A stretch of 64,000 nucleotides of DNA from ZC4RG30 sp963812195 (GTDB lineage: Bacteria > Pseudomonadota > Gammaproteobacteria > Steroidobacterales > Steroidobacteraceae): contig CAWEUI010000001.1 in NCBI GenBank assembly GCA_963812195.1, forward strand, positions 382,578 to 446,577. Direction: 5' to 3'. Under the pieces are notes generated by a model. The model had not been told where the DNA came from. It ran no database searches and saw only the letters and a list, made by a program, of their open reading frames with translations. The translations under genes were made by a program, and so were the position numbers. Shown piece after piece: positions 40,029 through 49,919 of the stretch (positions within the stretch are counted from its first letter, which is position 1; each line of letters starts with the position of its first letter).

Positions 40029-41231
40029 CTACGATTCAGCCGGCGCCCCGACCAGCGCCGCCGCAACACATATCAGACCTACCACTACAAAGCCCAGACG
40101 CAAGACCCAACCACCGGTTCGGATGCGAATGGACACCCAGACCGCAATCACCGCCTGCACGGCGTAGTAGGCCGCGAACGCCCGTGAAGATAACGCGATG
40201 ACCGCGAACGGGTCCGTGAGCCACACCACGGCCAGGGCCAGGGCACTGGCAGCCACGAACGCCACCGGCAGGGATAGTCGCTGTCGCGAGACCTCCACCA
40301 GCAGGCCACTGGAGCCAATCGAATCAGCGATGGCCGCGCTCAACTGGCTGGTCACCGAACCGCCCAGCACGAACCAGCCCAGCAGCGGCGCCACCATCGC
40401 CATGATGTCGTAGATGCCGGCCACACCCTTTGCCTGCGAGGCCGGTTCCAGCACCGGCGTCAGCAGCGCGAGGAACACCAGATAGATCACCGAGGAGATC
40501 CACTGCGCCAGGCGCATGGTGCGGATCCGCGTGCGCTGGTCGTAGGTGGCTCCAAGGTAGCGTGAGGTCTCGAAGCCCTGCACCGTGATGAGCAGGCCAA
40601 GCAGCATGGGCAGGCTGTGCCAGGTGGCATGCACCGACGGCACCGTGAACACGATGGCCGGATCGCTTGCCCACCAGACGCCCAGGCCCACCAGCAGCCC
40701 GGCGATCAGCCCGATCTTCACCGACACGCTGGCATGGGCGGCGTGCTCGACCTTGCGCAGGTCCCCCGACAGGGTCAGCAATGCAATGGCCGCGATGACG
40801 CCCGTCACCACGATGCGCGCAATCAGCTGATGAGGATTGTCGCCAGCCGCGAACGGCTTCAACATGAATTCGGCCAGCAGTTTCAGGTAGTACGCCACCG
40901 ACACCGCGTAGGCAATGGCAAGCATGACCTGCGCCAGGCGCATCGCCCAGGCCAACCGATCATGGAAATCCAGATCTTCGGCGTGCGCCTCCGCATGCTG
41001 GATATTGAAGCGCACCACGGCGCCGGCGGCATAGGCAATCGCCAGCAGCAATGCCATCGCCACAATCGCCCCGGAACCGAACTCGCGCGCCAGCAGGGGT
41101 CCGCAGATCAGGAATCCCGAGCCAATGATGGAAGCCAGCGGCGTGACCGTTGCCCGCCATGTCTGGCTGCGCGCCAGCCCGCCGAAATTCAGCACTACCG
41201 CCACCAGGACGGCAACCACCACCGACGCCAC
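40029..41231 (-). CDS. APC-like integral membrane transporter
   Basis: A 400-residue protein with 10 or 11 hydrophobic segments. The helix near the N-terminus has ASIIGSGFLICGPLLA, like the GSG-containing helix 1 of amino-acid/polyamine/organocation transporters. A charged loop follows (HAEAHAEDLDFHDRL). The start is GTG 41231 with no clear ribosome site; no better start was found. Pairing with the GH15 gene suggests coexpression, but the substrate is unknown. Confidence 0.78.
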   Translation of the reverse strand: MASVVVAVLVAVVLNFGGLARSQTWRATVTPLASIIGSGFLICGPLLAREFGSGAIVAMALLLAIAYAAGAVVRFNIQHAEAHAEDLDFHDRLAWAMRLAQVMLAIAYAVSVAYYLKLLAEFMLKPFAAGDNPHQLIARIVVTGVIAAIALLTLSGDLRKVEHAAHASVSVKIGLIAGLLVGLGVWWASDPAIVFTVPSVHATWHSLPMLLGLLITVQGFETSRYLGATYDQRTRIRTMRLAQWISSVIYLVFLALLTPVLEPASQAKGVAGIYDIMAMVAPLLGWFVLGGSVTSQLSAAIADSIGSSGLLVEVSRQRLSLPVAFVAASALALAVVWLTDPFAVIALSSRAFAAYYAVQAVIAVWVSIRIRTGGWVLRLGFVVVGLICVAAALVGAPAES

Positions 41232-41344
41232 GGAAAAGTCAGCATGCGATCTGGATGACGTCCCTGTAATGATGGGCGGAGTTCACTGCGATGTTCGCTG
41301 ACCGTATCGTTGCCTGGCGTTCGGGCGATGATACAGTGCGAACC

Positions 41345-42415
41345 ATGCGTGAAACATCCACAAAGACGAGGGGCGCACTGCTTGCCGCGGCGCTGGGGTT
41401 GCCGCTGCCGTCGCTGGCCGGCGCTGCCGGCTATCAGGTGTACGTCACCAACGAGCATGCCGGCACGGTCACGGTCATCGACGGCGCCACGCTTAAGGCG
41501 GTGAAGACGATCCCCGTGGGCAAACGACCGCGCGGCATCCACGCCAGCCCGGACGGCAAGACCGTCTACGTGGCGCTCAGCGGCACGCCCATCGCGGGTC
41601 CGCCCAAGCTCGATGCCAACGGCAACCCGGTCTTCGACCGCGACGATGACGATGACGTGCCCGCGGACAAGTCCGCCGACGGCATCGGTGTGCTCGACGT
41701 GGCCACCGGCAAGGTGCTGCGCAAGATCAAGGTCGGCTCCGACCCGGAGGAGTTCGACCTCAGCGCCGACGGCAGGCATCTGTACGTATCCAACGAGGAC
41801 GTGAAGACGGCCAGTTCGGTGGACATCTCCAACGGCAAGGTGGAGAAGATCGTCGTGCTCAGCCAGGAGCCCGAGGGCGTGGCGGTCACCCCGGACGGCA
41901 AGCGGCTGTTCGTGACCTGCGAGACCGGCGGCGACGTGTTCGTGATCGACATCGGCACGTTCAAGGTGGTCGGGCATTTGAAGGTCGGGCCGAGGCCGCG
42001 CAGCGTGGCGTTCCTGGACAACGGCAAGCTCGCGGTGGTGCCGTCCGAATCAGCCGGCGAGCTGTACGTGATCGACACGGACGCGGTAAAGGTCGTAAGG
42101 ACCATTGCCCTGCCCAAGGGCTCACGGCCCATGCGCCTGCGCATCACGCCCGACGGCAAGACCCTGTATGCCAGCACCGGCCGCGGCGGTTCGGTGGTGG
42201 CCCTGAACACCGCGGACTTCGCCGTGACGGGTACGATCGCCGTGGGCAAGCGGCCGTGGGGCATCGTGATCTCGCCGGATGGCAAGTACCTGTTTGCCGC
42301 CAACGGTCCTTCCAACGACGTGTCCGTGGTGGATCTGGCTGCCGGCAGGGAAATCGCCCGTATCAAATCCCCGGGCAGCCCCTGGGGCGTGGCGATCGTG
42401 CCTACTGGCCGATGA
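41345..42415 (+). CDS. Secreted YVTN-type beta-propeller protein
   Basis: ATG 41345 gives a 356-residue protein with a signal peptide (about residues 1-28) and seven or so propeller repeats (YVTNEHAGTVTVIDG, KRPRGIHASPDGKTVYVAL, RPWGIVISPDGKYLFAANG). An acidic loop, DRDDDDDVPAD near residue 97, could bind calcium. This fold resembles proteins found with PQQ-dependent catabolic systems, and several quinoproteins occur in this window. No catalytic residues are known for the family. Its 3' end overlaps the convergent lipoprotein cytochrome gene by 14 bases. Confidence 0.87.
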   Translation: MRETSTKTRGALLAAALGLPLPSLAGAAGYQVYVTNEHAGTVTVIDGATLKAVKTIPVGKRPRGIHASPDGKTVYVALSGTPIAGPPKLDANGNPVFDRDDDDDVPADKSADGIGVLDVATGKVLRKIKVGSDPEEFDLSADGRHLYVSNEDVKTASSVDISNGKVEKIVVLSQEPEGVAVTPDGKRLFVTCETGGDVFVIDIGTFKVVGHLKVGPRPRSVAFLDNGKLAVVPSESAGELYVIDTDAVKVVRTIALPKGSRPMRLRITPDGKTLYASTGRGGSVVALNTADFAVTGTIAVGKRPWGIVISPDGKYLFAANGPSNDVSVVDLAAGREIARIKSPGSPWGVAIVPTGR

Positions 42416-43766
42416 TGTACACCTGCTGCGAGACCACACTGCGCGTGTAGCCGTCCTTGTAGGCGCGGGCACGCAACACGGTCGGCCCCTCCAGTCGCAC
42501 GGGTCCCTGGTACAGCGGGTCACTCTCACCCGGCGCACTGCCGTCCACCGTGTAGTGGATAGCCGCGTCGGGGTCAGTGGCCGAAATCGTGACCGTCACC
42601 GGACCATCGAAATTGCCGCCCGCCGGCGCAATGGTCGGGGGTGGCAGCACGTCACGGCCCGGCATGCTCTGGATCCACGCGCGCAGCAGTTGCACGCCCT
42701 GCTCGTCGATGGTGTTCCTTGCAATCGGCGGCATGCGGATATCGCCGTTGGTATCGACCCGCTTGAACATGATCGAACGCCACGGATCATGCGGCGAAAT
42801 CACGCGCGCATGGTCAATGCCCTCGTCGATCAGCACCGGTCCGTCGATGATCTTCTGTTCGGCCAGCGGCGTGGTATAGCGCGCGTCGAAGTTCGCCACT
42901 GTCCCGCCCGGACGGTGGCAGTGCCCGCAATTGGCGTCCAGGTAGGAGCGTGCACGATCCTGGATGCTGCGGCTGGTATCGTCCGGGCGCGCCAGCGCCT
43001 GCGCGGTGGCGATGTCCTGCGCACTCATCGCCGGCTCGAACAGGCCCAGACGGTTCCAGCGCACCAGCTGGTTCTCGGTGGTGCCGTCCGGATAGTGCAG
43101 CGGCCGATTCATCTGCCGCGTCTTCAGGCCCAGTTCGCCGGGCGTGTGGCTGTTGTGACAGGTCAGGCAGTCCTTGCGGCTCGGGTAGTACCAGGTCTGC
43201 ATGTGCTGGCGCCCGCCTGCGTCGCGGATGGCAATCTTTTCGCTGGCGCTGTCCGGCAGCAGGTCCGCGTCGCTCAGGTCCGCGCGCCACTTGTAGTCGA
43301 CGCCGTAGGGGTTGCCGTCCCGGCCGATCACGAGCAGCCGCGTTTCCAGCCGTCGGGTACGCGCAGGGTGCGCGGCATCCACGGGCAGCTCGAAAGTCTT
43401 GGTGAAAACCGTGCCCGGCGGGAAGGTCCACTCCCCCTCGGCCGACACCTTCACCTTGCCGGCCGGGATGGCCACGAAGCGCGCCTTCTGCGCGCCGTCC
43501 GACCAGAAGGCCAGGATGAGCTCGTAGGGCATGAGGCCCGGTGCCGGTTGCAGCGTGGCCAGATCCGCAAACACGCCGGTCTGCGACAACAGTGGCGGAA
43601 TCACGCCGTCCGCGGAGTCCGGCATGTTCAGGTAGGGCCGCGTGGGCTGGCGTTGCGCCGGCAGGCGCGTAACCGCACTGGCCGTCGGGGGTGCGGAGGG
43701 CTCCGGCCGGCCGACACAGCCGCCGAGCACGACGACGAGCAAACAGGTGATCAGGCGATGTCTCAT
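42402..43766 (-). CDS. Lipoprotein with di-heme cytochrome c domain and C-terminal chitobiase-like beta domain
   Basis: A 454-residue protein with lipobox LVVVLGGC. The heme sites are CLTCH and CGHCH, with flanking motifs FWSDGAQKARFVAIP, PPGTVFTKTFELP and ARSYLDANCGHCHRPGG that match the C-terminal half of the protein at 14878-17115. The last 80 residues (TIAPAGGNFDGPVTVTIS, IHYTVDGSAP) look like the CHB_HEX_C_1 beta domain. It may be a membrane-anchored electron acceptor for a periplasmic dehydrogenase. Unlike its relative it has no propeller. Confidence 0.85.
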   Translation of the reverse strand: MRHRLITCLLVVVLGGCVGRPEPSAPPTASAVTRLPAQRQPTRPYLNMPDSADGVIPPLLSQTGVFADLATLQPAPGLMPYELILAFWSDGAQKARFVAIPAGKVKVSAEGEWTFPPGTVFTKTFELPVDAAHPARTRRLETRLLVIGRDGNPYGVDYKWRADLSDADLLPDSASEKIAIRDAGGRQHMQTWYYPSRKDCLTCHNSHTPGELGLKTRQMNRPLHYPDGTTENQLVRWNRLGLFEPAMSAQDIATAQALARPDDTSRSIQDRARSYLDANCGHCHRPGGTVANFDARYTTPLAEQKIIDGPVLIDEGIDHARVISPHDPWRSIMFKRVDTNGDIRMPPIARNTIDEQGVQLLRAWIQSMPGRDVLPPPTIAPAGGNFDGPVTVTISATDPDAAIHYTVDGSAPGESDPLYQGPVRLEGPTVLRARAYKDGYTRSVVSQQVYIIGQ

Positions 43767-43829
43767 GGCCCCTAGTCTATCGCGAGCGGTCCATCTTCCC
43801 GCGGGACGACCATCCGGTTAGCGAATACC

Positions 43830-45221
43830 ATGGCGCCCATGCGCACAGTCACGCTGCCACACTGGTTCCCTTCGCTGAGCCAGCATTTCCTGATCGTCGC
43901 GCTGGCGCTGCTCATCTATCTGCTCAGTACACGCGTGCGCCGTGAACGACGCGCTCCCGCCGCGGCCATAGCCTGGGTGATGGGAATGACCCTGGCGCCC
44001 TACCTGATCCTGCCCCTGTACGTGGCGTTCGGCCGACGCAAGCAGCTCGCGCCGTCGCAGCCTGCGATCACGCCGTATGGTGGTACGGATCACTGGGCCG
44101 TGAACCTGCTCGCCAGCTTCGGCATCACCGGCCCGGCGCCCTCGGCGGTGCGCTTTCACGCCGATGGCGGCGAAGCCCGCGCTGCCCTGTGGCAGCTGAT
44201 CGACGCTGCCCGGGGCACGCTGGAGGTGTGCACCTTCCTGATCGGCAACGACGAATTTGGCCGCGAGGTGCTGGCGCGGCTGGCCGCCCGGGCCCGTTCG
44301 GGTGTGCATGTCCGTCTGATGTACGACGGCATCTTCGCCTGGCGCCGACCACGCCGCGCCGTGCGCGCCCTGAAAGCGGCCGGCGCCGAAGTCGCGGTCT
44401 TCCATCCGCTGTTCACGTTGCGGCGCCATGGTCCGCGCAACCTGCGCAATCACCGCAAATTCGTGATCGCCGATCGCCGCCGGATGTGGGCAGGCGGCCG
44501 CAATCTGGCCGCCGAGTATTTCACCGGGGCGCCGGGCATCGAGACATGGCTGGACCTGTCCTTTGACCTGGAAGGCCCCGTGGTACCCACCGCCGCGCGA
44601 CAGTTCGAGCTGGACTGGGCTTCGGCGTGCGGCAGGCGGGGATCGCCCGCGCGCACTGACGACCTGCCGGCAGCCGCCGTGCAGGGTGCGCCCGCACAGT
44701 TCCTGCCCAGCGGGCCCGACCAGGCCGAGGATCCTGCCGAAGCGTTGCTGGTCAGCGCGTGCTACCGGGCGCAACACCGGCTGCTGGCGATCACCCCCTA
44801 CTACGTGCCGGACGCCTCGCTGCAACAGGCGCTGTGTCTGGCCGCGCGGCGCGGCGTGGAGGTGACGCTGGTCATCCCGGCTGTCTCCAACCATCGCCTG
44901 GCCGATTTCGTGCGCGGCCGGCCGCTGCGCGAACTGGCGCAGGCCGGCGCGCGCATCGCGCTGCTGCCAGGGATGTCGCATGCCAAGGCAGTGGTGGTGG
45001 ACGACTCGCTGGCGGTCAGCGGCTCGTTCAACCTCGACGCGCGCAGCCTGCTGCTGAACTACGAATTCGGCGTCGTGTTCTACGGCGAAGCGCAGATTGC
45101 CTGGCTGGCTGACTGGATCAGCACGCGCGTCACCGAATGCCGGCCTTTCGATGCGCGCCGGCCCGGCCTGCTGCGCGACATCGCCGAGGGGGCAATGCTG
45201 GCGATCGCGTTCCAGATCTGA
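43830..45221 (+). CDS. Cardiolipin synthase-like phospholipase D protein
   Basis: A 463-residue protein with two N-terminal membrane helices and two HKD motifs: NHRKFVIAD and SHAKAVVVDD, each HxK(x)4D. The family joins two phosphatidylglycerol molecules, or phosphatidylglycerol with another donor, to make cardiolipin. ATG 43830 is used; ATG 43839 is also possible. N-terminal residues are less similar to ClsA, so the exact subtype is open. Confidence 0.9.
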   Translation: MAPMRTVTLPHWFPSLSQHFLIVALALLIYLLSTRVRRERRAPAAAIAWVMGMTLAPYLILPLYVAFGRRKQLAPSQPAITPYGGTDHWAVNLLASFGITGPAPSAVRFHADGGEARAALWQLIDAARGTLEVCTFLIGNDEFGREVLARLAARARSGVHVRLMYDGIFAWRRPRRAVRALKAAGAEVAVFHPLFTLRRHGPRNLRNHRKFVIADRRRMWAGGRNLAAEYFTGAPGIETWLDLSFDLEGPVVPTAARQFELDWASACGRRGSPARTDDLPAAAVQGAPAQFLPSGPDQAEDPAEALLVSACYRAQHRLLAITPYYVPDASLQQALCLAARRGVEVTLVIPAVSNHRLADFVRGRPLRELAQAGARIALLPGMSHAKAVVVDDSLAVSGSFNLDARSLLLNYEFGVVFYGEAQIAWLADWISTRVTECRPFDARRPGLLRDIAEGAMLAIAFQI

Positions 45222-45366
45222 GCGGCGCCCCACTCGATCAACCGGTACAGCATCGAGGTGGACACGGTCAGGTCAAGCGGCAGCCGGGAATACGATAGCC
45301 GGAACCAGCAGCACGAAGAGCCCGGGAACGTATCGTCCTTGCCGCGGGCGGTACCTGACCGTGCCT

Positions 45367-45909
45367 TCAGGTTCCGCTCAACAGAACCTGCCACACGTCG
45401 GCATTGCGCGAACGGAACCCGGCTGCCACCGAACTGAGGTAGTAGCGCCACATCCGGTAGAAGCGCTCGTCACGGGTCCTGGACAGATCCGGCCAGGCTT
45501 TCTCGAAATTCCCGCGCCAGGCCATCAGCGTGGTGTCGTAGTTCGGGCCGATACGCTGCCAGCCTTCCAGCCAGAATATACCTGCCAGAGCCTCGACGAT
45601 CTGCTGCTGCCGCGGCACCACCGCGTTGGGGAAGATGTACTTCGCCAGCCACGGATCGATGTCGTAGTTGCTGCTCCAGCGACCCGACCCGATGGTGTGC
45701 AGCAGGAAGCGTCCGCCGGGCTTCAGGCAGCGACGCACAACCTGCAGGTACTGGCGGTAGTTCTTTGGACCGACGTGCTCGAACATGCCGATCGAGTAGA
45801 TGAAGAAGCGCGGGTCGCGGATCTGGATATCGGTCGGCCGGGCCCCGTCTACCTGGATATTGCTCTCGGCGAAGTAACGGGTAAGGGTTTCTCTGGCCCG
45901 TGCGGACAT
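45367..45909 (-). pseudogene. cfa: C-terminal remnant of cyclopropane-fatty-acyl-phospholipid synthase
   Basis: The 180 residues from ATG 45909 match the C-terminal half of CFA synthase: IYSIGMFEHVGPKNYRQYL, LKPGGRFLLHTIGS, DPWLAKYIFPN, YDTTLMAWRGNFEKAWP and RDERFYRMWRYYL. Full enzymes have about 380-420 residues. The N-terminal half and most of the SAM-binding core are missing, and the DNA beyond 45909 encodes the convincing plus-strand sensor gene, so this is a truncated remnant. A short translated protein cannot be excluded. Confidence 0.8.
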
Positions 45910-45998
45910 TGGGGCGAAACCTATCACGGAATCACAGTTTAGGCAGCCGGCCTGACCTAGAGTCGAGCGGGTACGCAAGCGCGTCCGGTACGGTGAAC

Positions 45999-47594
45999 AT
46001 GCTCGAATCAACGCCCCCACAAACCACGGCAGATGCCAGGGCAAACTGCCGTCGGCGCGCCCTGCGCGAGACACTGGTCATGGCGCTGGCCGCGTTTCTG
46101 ATCGTCGCCGCCGGAATCCTCGGCGTCTGGAAAGCCACCTCCTCGACCATCCGCCAGGACTTCCGGGATCACCTCACCAGCCTGGCGCTGGTCGCGGCAC
46201 AGCAAGTGGACCCGGAACTGCATCGTCAGTTGCGCATGCCCGCGCAGGCCAACAGTGCGGCATACCAGCGTGCGATCGAGCCGTTGCGCCGCATGCGTCT
46301 CGCGCTGCCCGAAGTGCATGCCATTTACACGATGGTCCGCGGCCAGGACGGCCTGGTGCACTACGTGCTCGACGCAGCCGACCCGGGAAATCATGACGGC
46401 AACAGTGTCGACAACGCTTCGGCCGTCTGGGAGGTTTACGAGAACCTCGACCCGACCACCAATGTGGCCCTGGGCGACGGCGTGAACCTGGGTCGTGCCG
46501 CCGCGACCCCGGAGCCCACCATCGACAAGCGCGGCAGCTGGATGTCGGGCATGGCTCCGCTGGTCGATGGCAGTGGCGAGCAGTTCGGCATAGTGGGCGT
46601 GAAGGTGGACAGCAGCCGCTTCATCTCGCACCTCGAGCAGGCGCGGTTCCTGAGCTTCTCCGGGCTTGTGCCCGCCGCGCTGCTGATTGCGGCGCTTGGC
46701 TTTGCCTACTTCCGCGTCAGGATGCGCGGCCTGGTCGCCGAGGTGGATGCCGAGCACAGCGCGCGCGAGGCGCATCGCAGCCAGCTGCGACTGGCCGGCA
46801 TCATCGAAAGCACGAACGTGGGCACCTGGGAGTCGACGGTGGATCCGGAGTCCACCGGGGGCGACGAACTGACCGTGGACGAACCGTGGGCCGCCATGCT
46901 GGGGCGCACTGCCGAAGAGCTCAACCCTTTGACGCTGTCGCGCTTCTTTTCCATGCTGGTACACCCCGACGATGCGCCGATGGTCCACGCAGTCATCAAC
47001 GAGGCGCTGCGCGAGGAGGGACGCATGATTGCGTTCGACGTGCGTATGCGCCACGCCAGGGGTCACTGGGTCTGGTCGGAAGTGCGCGGCAAGGTGGTGC
47101 AGCGCGATGCCCGGGGCCGGCCGCTGCGGATGGTCGGCACCCAGATGGATGCCACGGCCCGCAAGGAGGCCGAACTGGCCATGCAGCGCAGCGAGACCAA
47201 TTTCCGCTCACTGTTCGAGCTCTCACCTGTGGGCATTTGCCAGGTGGAACCACGCAGCGGCAGGTTCCTGATGGTGAACGACTCGCTGGCTCGCTCCACG
47301 GGCTACAGCCGCGAGGAGCTGCTGCGCATGACCTTCTGGGACATCACGCCACCCGAGTGGCACGACGCCGAACGCGCTGAGCAGGCCAACCACACCAGCC
47401 AGGGCTCGTTTTCAATGTACGAGAAGGAATACCGGCGCAAGGACGGCACCCGCTACCCGGTACTGGTATCCGGAACCCACCATGTCGACCCGCTTGGCCG
47501 CGAAATTGGCTGGGCCATCGTGCAGGACATCAGCGGGCGCAAGGACGCCGAAAGGGTTCTCGCGGAGACCGTCCGCGTCAGCACACTGCGCTGA
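45999..47594 (+). CDS. Membrane PAS sensor without an output domain
   Basis: A 531-residue protein with a membrane helix (residues about 24-46), an extracytoplasmic sensor region (about 50-220), a second helix (about 223-245) and two PAS domains (about 260-390 and 395-520) ending DISGRKDAERVLAE. Such proteins normally continue into GGDEF, EAL or kinase domains, but the frame stops 37 bases before the convergent GGDEF-EAL gene. No frameshifted continuation is visible. It may be a truncated receptor or act through a partner. Confidence 0.8.
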   Translation: MLESTPPQTTADARANCRRRALRETLVMALAAFLIVAAGILGVWKATSSTIRQDFRDHLTSLALVAAQQVDPELHRQLRMPAQANSAAYQRAIEPLRRMRLALPEVHAIYTMVRGQDGLVHYVLDAADPGNHDGNSVDNASAVWEVYENLDPTTNVALGDGVNLGRAAATPEPTIDKRGSWMSGMAPLVDGSGEQFGIVGVKVDSSRFISHLEQARFLSFSGLVPAALLIAALGFAYFRVRMRGLVAEVDAEHSAREAHRSQLRLAGIIESTNVGTWESTVDPESTGGDELTVDEPWAAMLGRTAEELNPLTLSRFFSMLVHPDDAPMVHAVINEALREEGRMIAFDVRMRHARGHWVWSEVRGKVVQRDARGRPLRMVGTQMDATARKEAELAMQRSETNFRSLFELSPVGICQVEPRSGRFLMVNDSLARSTGYSREELLRMTFWDITPPEWHDAERAEQANHTSQGSFSMYEKEYRRKDGTRYPVLVSGTHHVDPLGREIGWAIVQDISGRKDAERVLAETVRVSTLR

Positions 47595-47630
47595 TCGCCG
47601 GACTGCCGGCGCGCTTTGCCCGCGCAGACT

Positions 47631-49744
47631 TCAGGGGGTGGAGACCTTGCGCAATGCCTGGCGGATATTGCTGGTCTCGCCGCTGCGCACGACATCTTCG
47701 TGGATCTGCACCAGTGGCACCGGCCGGCGCACATGCCACCCCTGCGCGAAGTCCACCCCGATCAGCGCCAGCGCACCCAGAACGCCTTCGCTCTCCACGC
47801 CCTCGGCCACGGTACGCACACCCATGATGCCGCCGATCCGGTGGATGGTTTCCACCAGCGCGTGATCGATGGGATCCTGGTCGATATTGCGGATGAATGC
47901 CCGATCGATCTTCAGCAGGTCGATCGGCAGATTGCGCAGGTACGAAAACGAGGACATGCCGGTTCCGAAATCATCCAGTGCGATCAGACACCCAGGCCGC
48001 GCAACCGGGACATGAGCTTCGAGCACGCAGTCAGATTGCCGACGGCCACGGTCTCGGTCAGCTCGAAACCCACATGCTCACCCTCGATGCCGTTGTGCCG
48101 CAGGCACTGCGCAACGTAGTCAGCCAATCCCGGATCGCTTGCCGAGGCTCCGGACAGATTGATCATGCAGGTCGGCAGGGGCTTGTCACTGTCGCGCAGG
48201 GCTGCCAGCTCCCGGCACGCCCGGGCAATCACCCACTGGTCCACCCGCGGCATCAACCCGTACCGCTCGGCGGCCGGAATGAACGCCATTGGCGCCACCA
48301 TCTGTCCATCCGCGCCGATCATCCGCAGCAGCAATTCGAAGCGGCGCCGCGGCGGCGGCTGCCCGTTGCGAGCCCGGGTCTTGTAGGCCAGCGGCCTGAT
48401 CTCCTGCGCCACCAGCTCGAAGCCGTCGTGGTCCAGCGCGACCTGCAAGCGCTCGACCCAGTGCAACTCACCGCGCCGTTGTTGCAGGGCATGGTCATCC
48501 GGACGAAACAGCTGCACACGGTTGCGGCCGTTGTCCTTGGCCATATAGCAGGCCTGGTCCGCCGCGCTCAATGCGTCGGCCACCGACGATACGCTGGCGT
48601 CGAGCACCAGGGCGCCGATACTTGCGCTGACCGCGAAGGTCTTGCCATCCCAGTAGAAGCGCTGGTCTGACAGCTGCTCGCGGATCCGTTCGGCAAATGC
48701 CTCGGCTGCCTCACCGTCCATGCCGGGCAGCAGCAGCCCGAACTCGTCACCGCCGAGCCTGCCCATCGTGGTGCCCTCGCCGGCCAGTCGCTGCACGCGC
48801 CAGGCGACCTGACGGATCAGCTCGTCGCCGGCCGCATGGCCACAGCTGTCGTTGACCACCTTGATCTGGTCCAGGTCGAAATACAGCAGCGCCCCACCCC
48901 GTCCGGCTTCGCGGCACCTGTCGATGGCAGCAGCAAGCAGGGCCTCGAAACCGCGCCGGTTGGCGAGGCCGGTGAGCGAATCGTGCGTGGCCTGGTGCTC
49001 CAGCCTGCCGGTGAGCTCACGCAGCTCGTTCGCGTCGCGCTTGGCGCGGTGGTTCAGGAAACGCACCGCTGCAATGCCCGCCGCAACCATGCCCGCAGCG
49101 ATCAATGGCATCACGATCATCAGCAGTGCCACGATCTGCCGCGCGGCCTTGCCCACCGTATTGCCGAAGTCCGCGGTAAGCGGGCTGATGAGCGCGTGCA
49201 CCCGGTCGGCCTGCCCGGCCAGCTTGTCGATGTGCGCCCGATCCGGAGAATCGTTGGCATATACATCGTGCATTTCACCGCCGATGCGCTGCAGCTCATC
49301 CACGTAACCGTCTGCTTCACTCCAGATGTCGATGGCGCGTGCCATCAACGGGTGGTGCCGGAAGTAGACGAACATGCGAATGAGGCCGGAGACGTCCTGC
49401 GCGGGAATGCGGCCCGCCAGGAAATCGCTGCGAGCGCGAGCCGTGTCCGGATCCGCGGCCTGCAGCGACTGGCGCGCAAGGCCCAGCTTCAGGGGGACTG
49501 CCAGTTCGCGATGAAAGCGGGCGTAGTCCGCCTCGTCGCCGCTGCGGGAATATTCAAGCAGGGCGTATGCGGCGCGGTTCTCCGCAGCCTCCCAAATGGC
49601 CAGCCCACCGGCATAGGCGCGCGTCCAGGAGACCACCTGCACGCTGGCGATGCTGACGACCAGCATCAGCGCCGTGATGGTGAGCAGCGGCCACACACCT
49701 GGCACGAGCACACGATCCCTGAGTTTTTTGGTCGACTTGAACAT
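47631..49744 (-). CDS. Membrane GGDEF-EAL protein (frameshifted)
   Basis: The N-terminal part has two membrane helices (about residues 17-39 and 210-232) around an extracytoplasmic sensor region, then GGDEF (MGRLGGDEFG, no RxxD inhibitory site) and EAL starting at ELLLRM. The frame breaks at 47991-47993 after RLRGLG; adding one G lets it continue CLIALDDFGTGMSSFSYL. The phosphodiesterase residues are complete after repair: INLS, FELTET, DDFGTG, LLKID, AEGVES and AQGW. Restored length is 704 residues. It would make or break c-di-GMP in response to a periplasmic signal. Confidence 0.88.
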
Positions 49745-49919
49745 CTGGCGATCGAGCCTGCCGGATTGCTGCGCAATCCCTGCGGCGGCAGACCAGTTGA
49801 CATCTTCTCAGGACCTGCCCGGGCACCTCGTGAACGCCGCCACACTATGCATGCAGGACTACCCTGCAGCCCTGCCGCAGGCGGCAATCCGTGTGTGGTG
49901 CGGCGCAGCAGCCGTCTGG

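Noticed and set aside
41310..41337. Promoter TTGCCT/TACAGT before the beta-propeller gene
   Set aside because: It would leave almost no leader before ATG 41345 and the match is weak.
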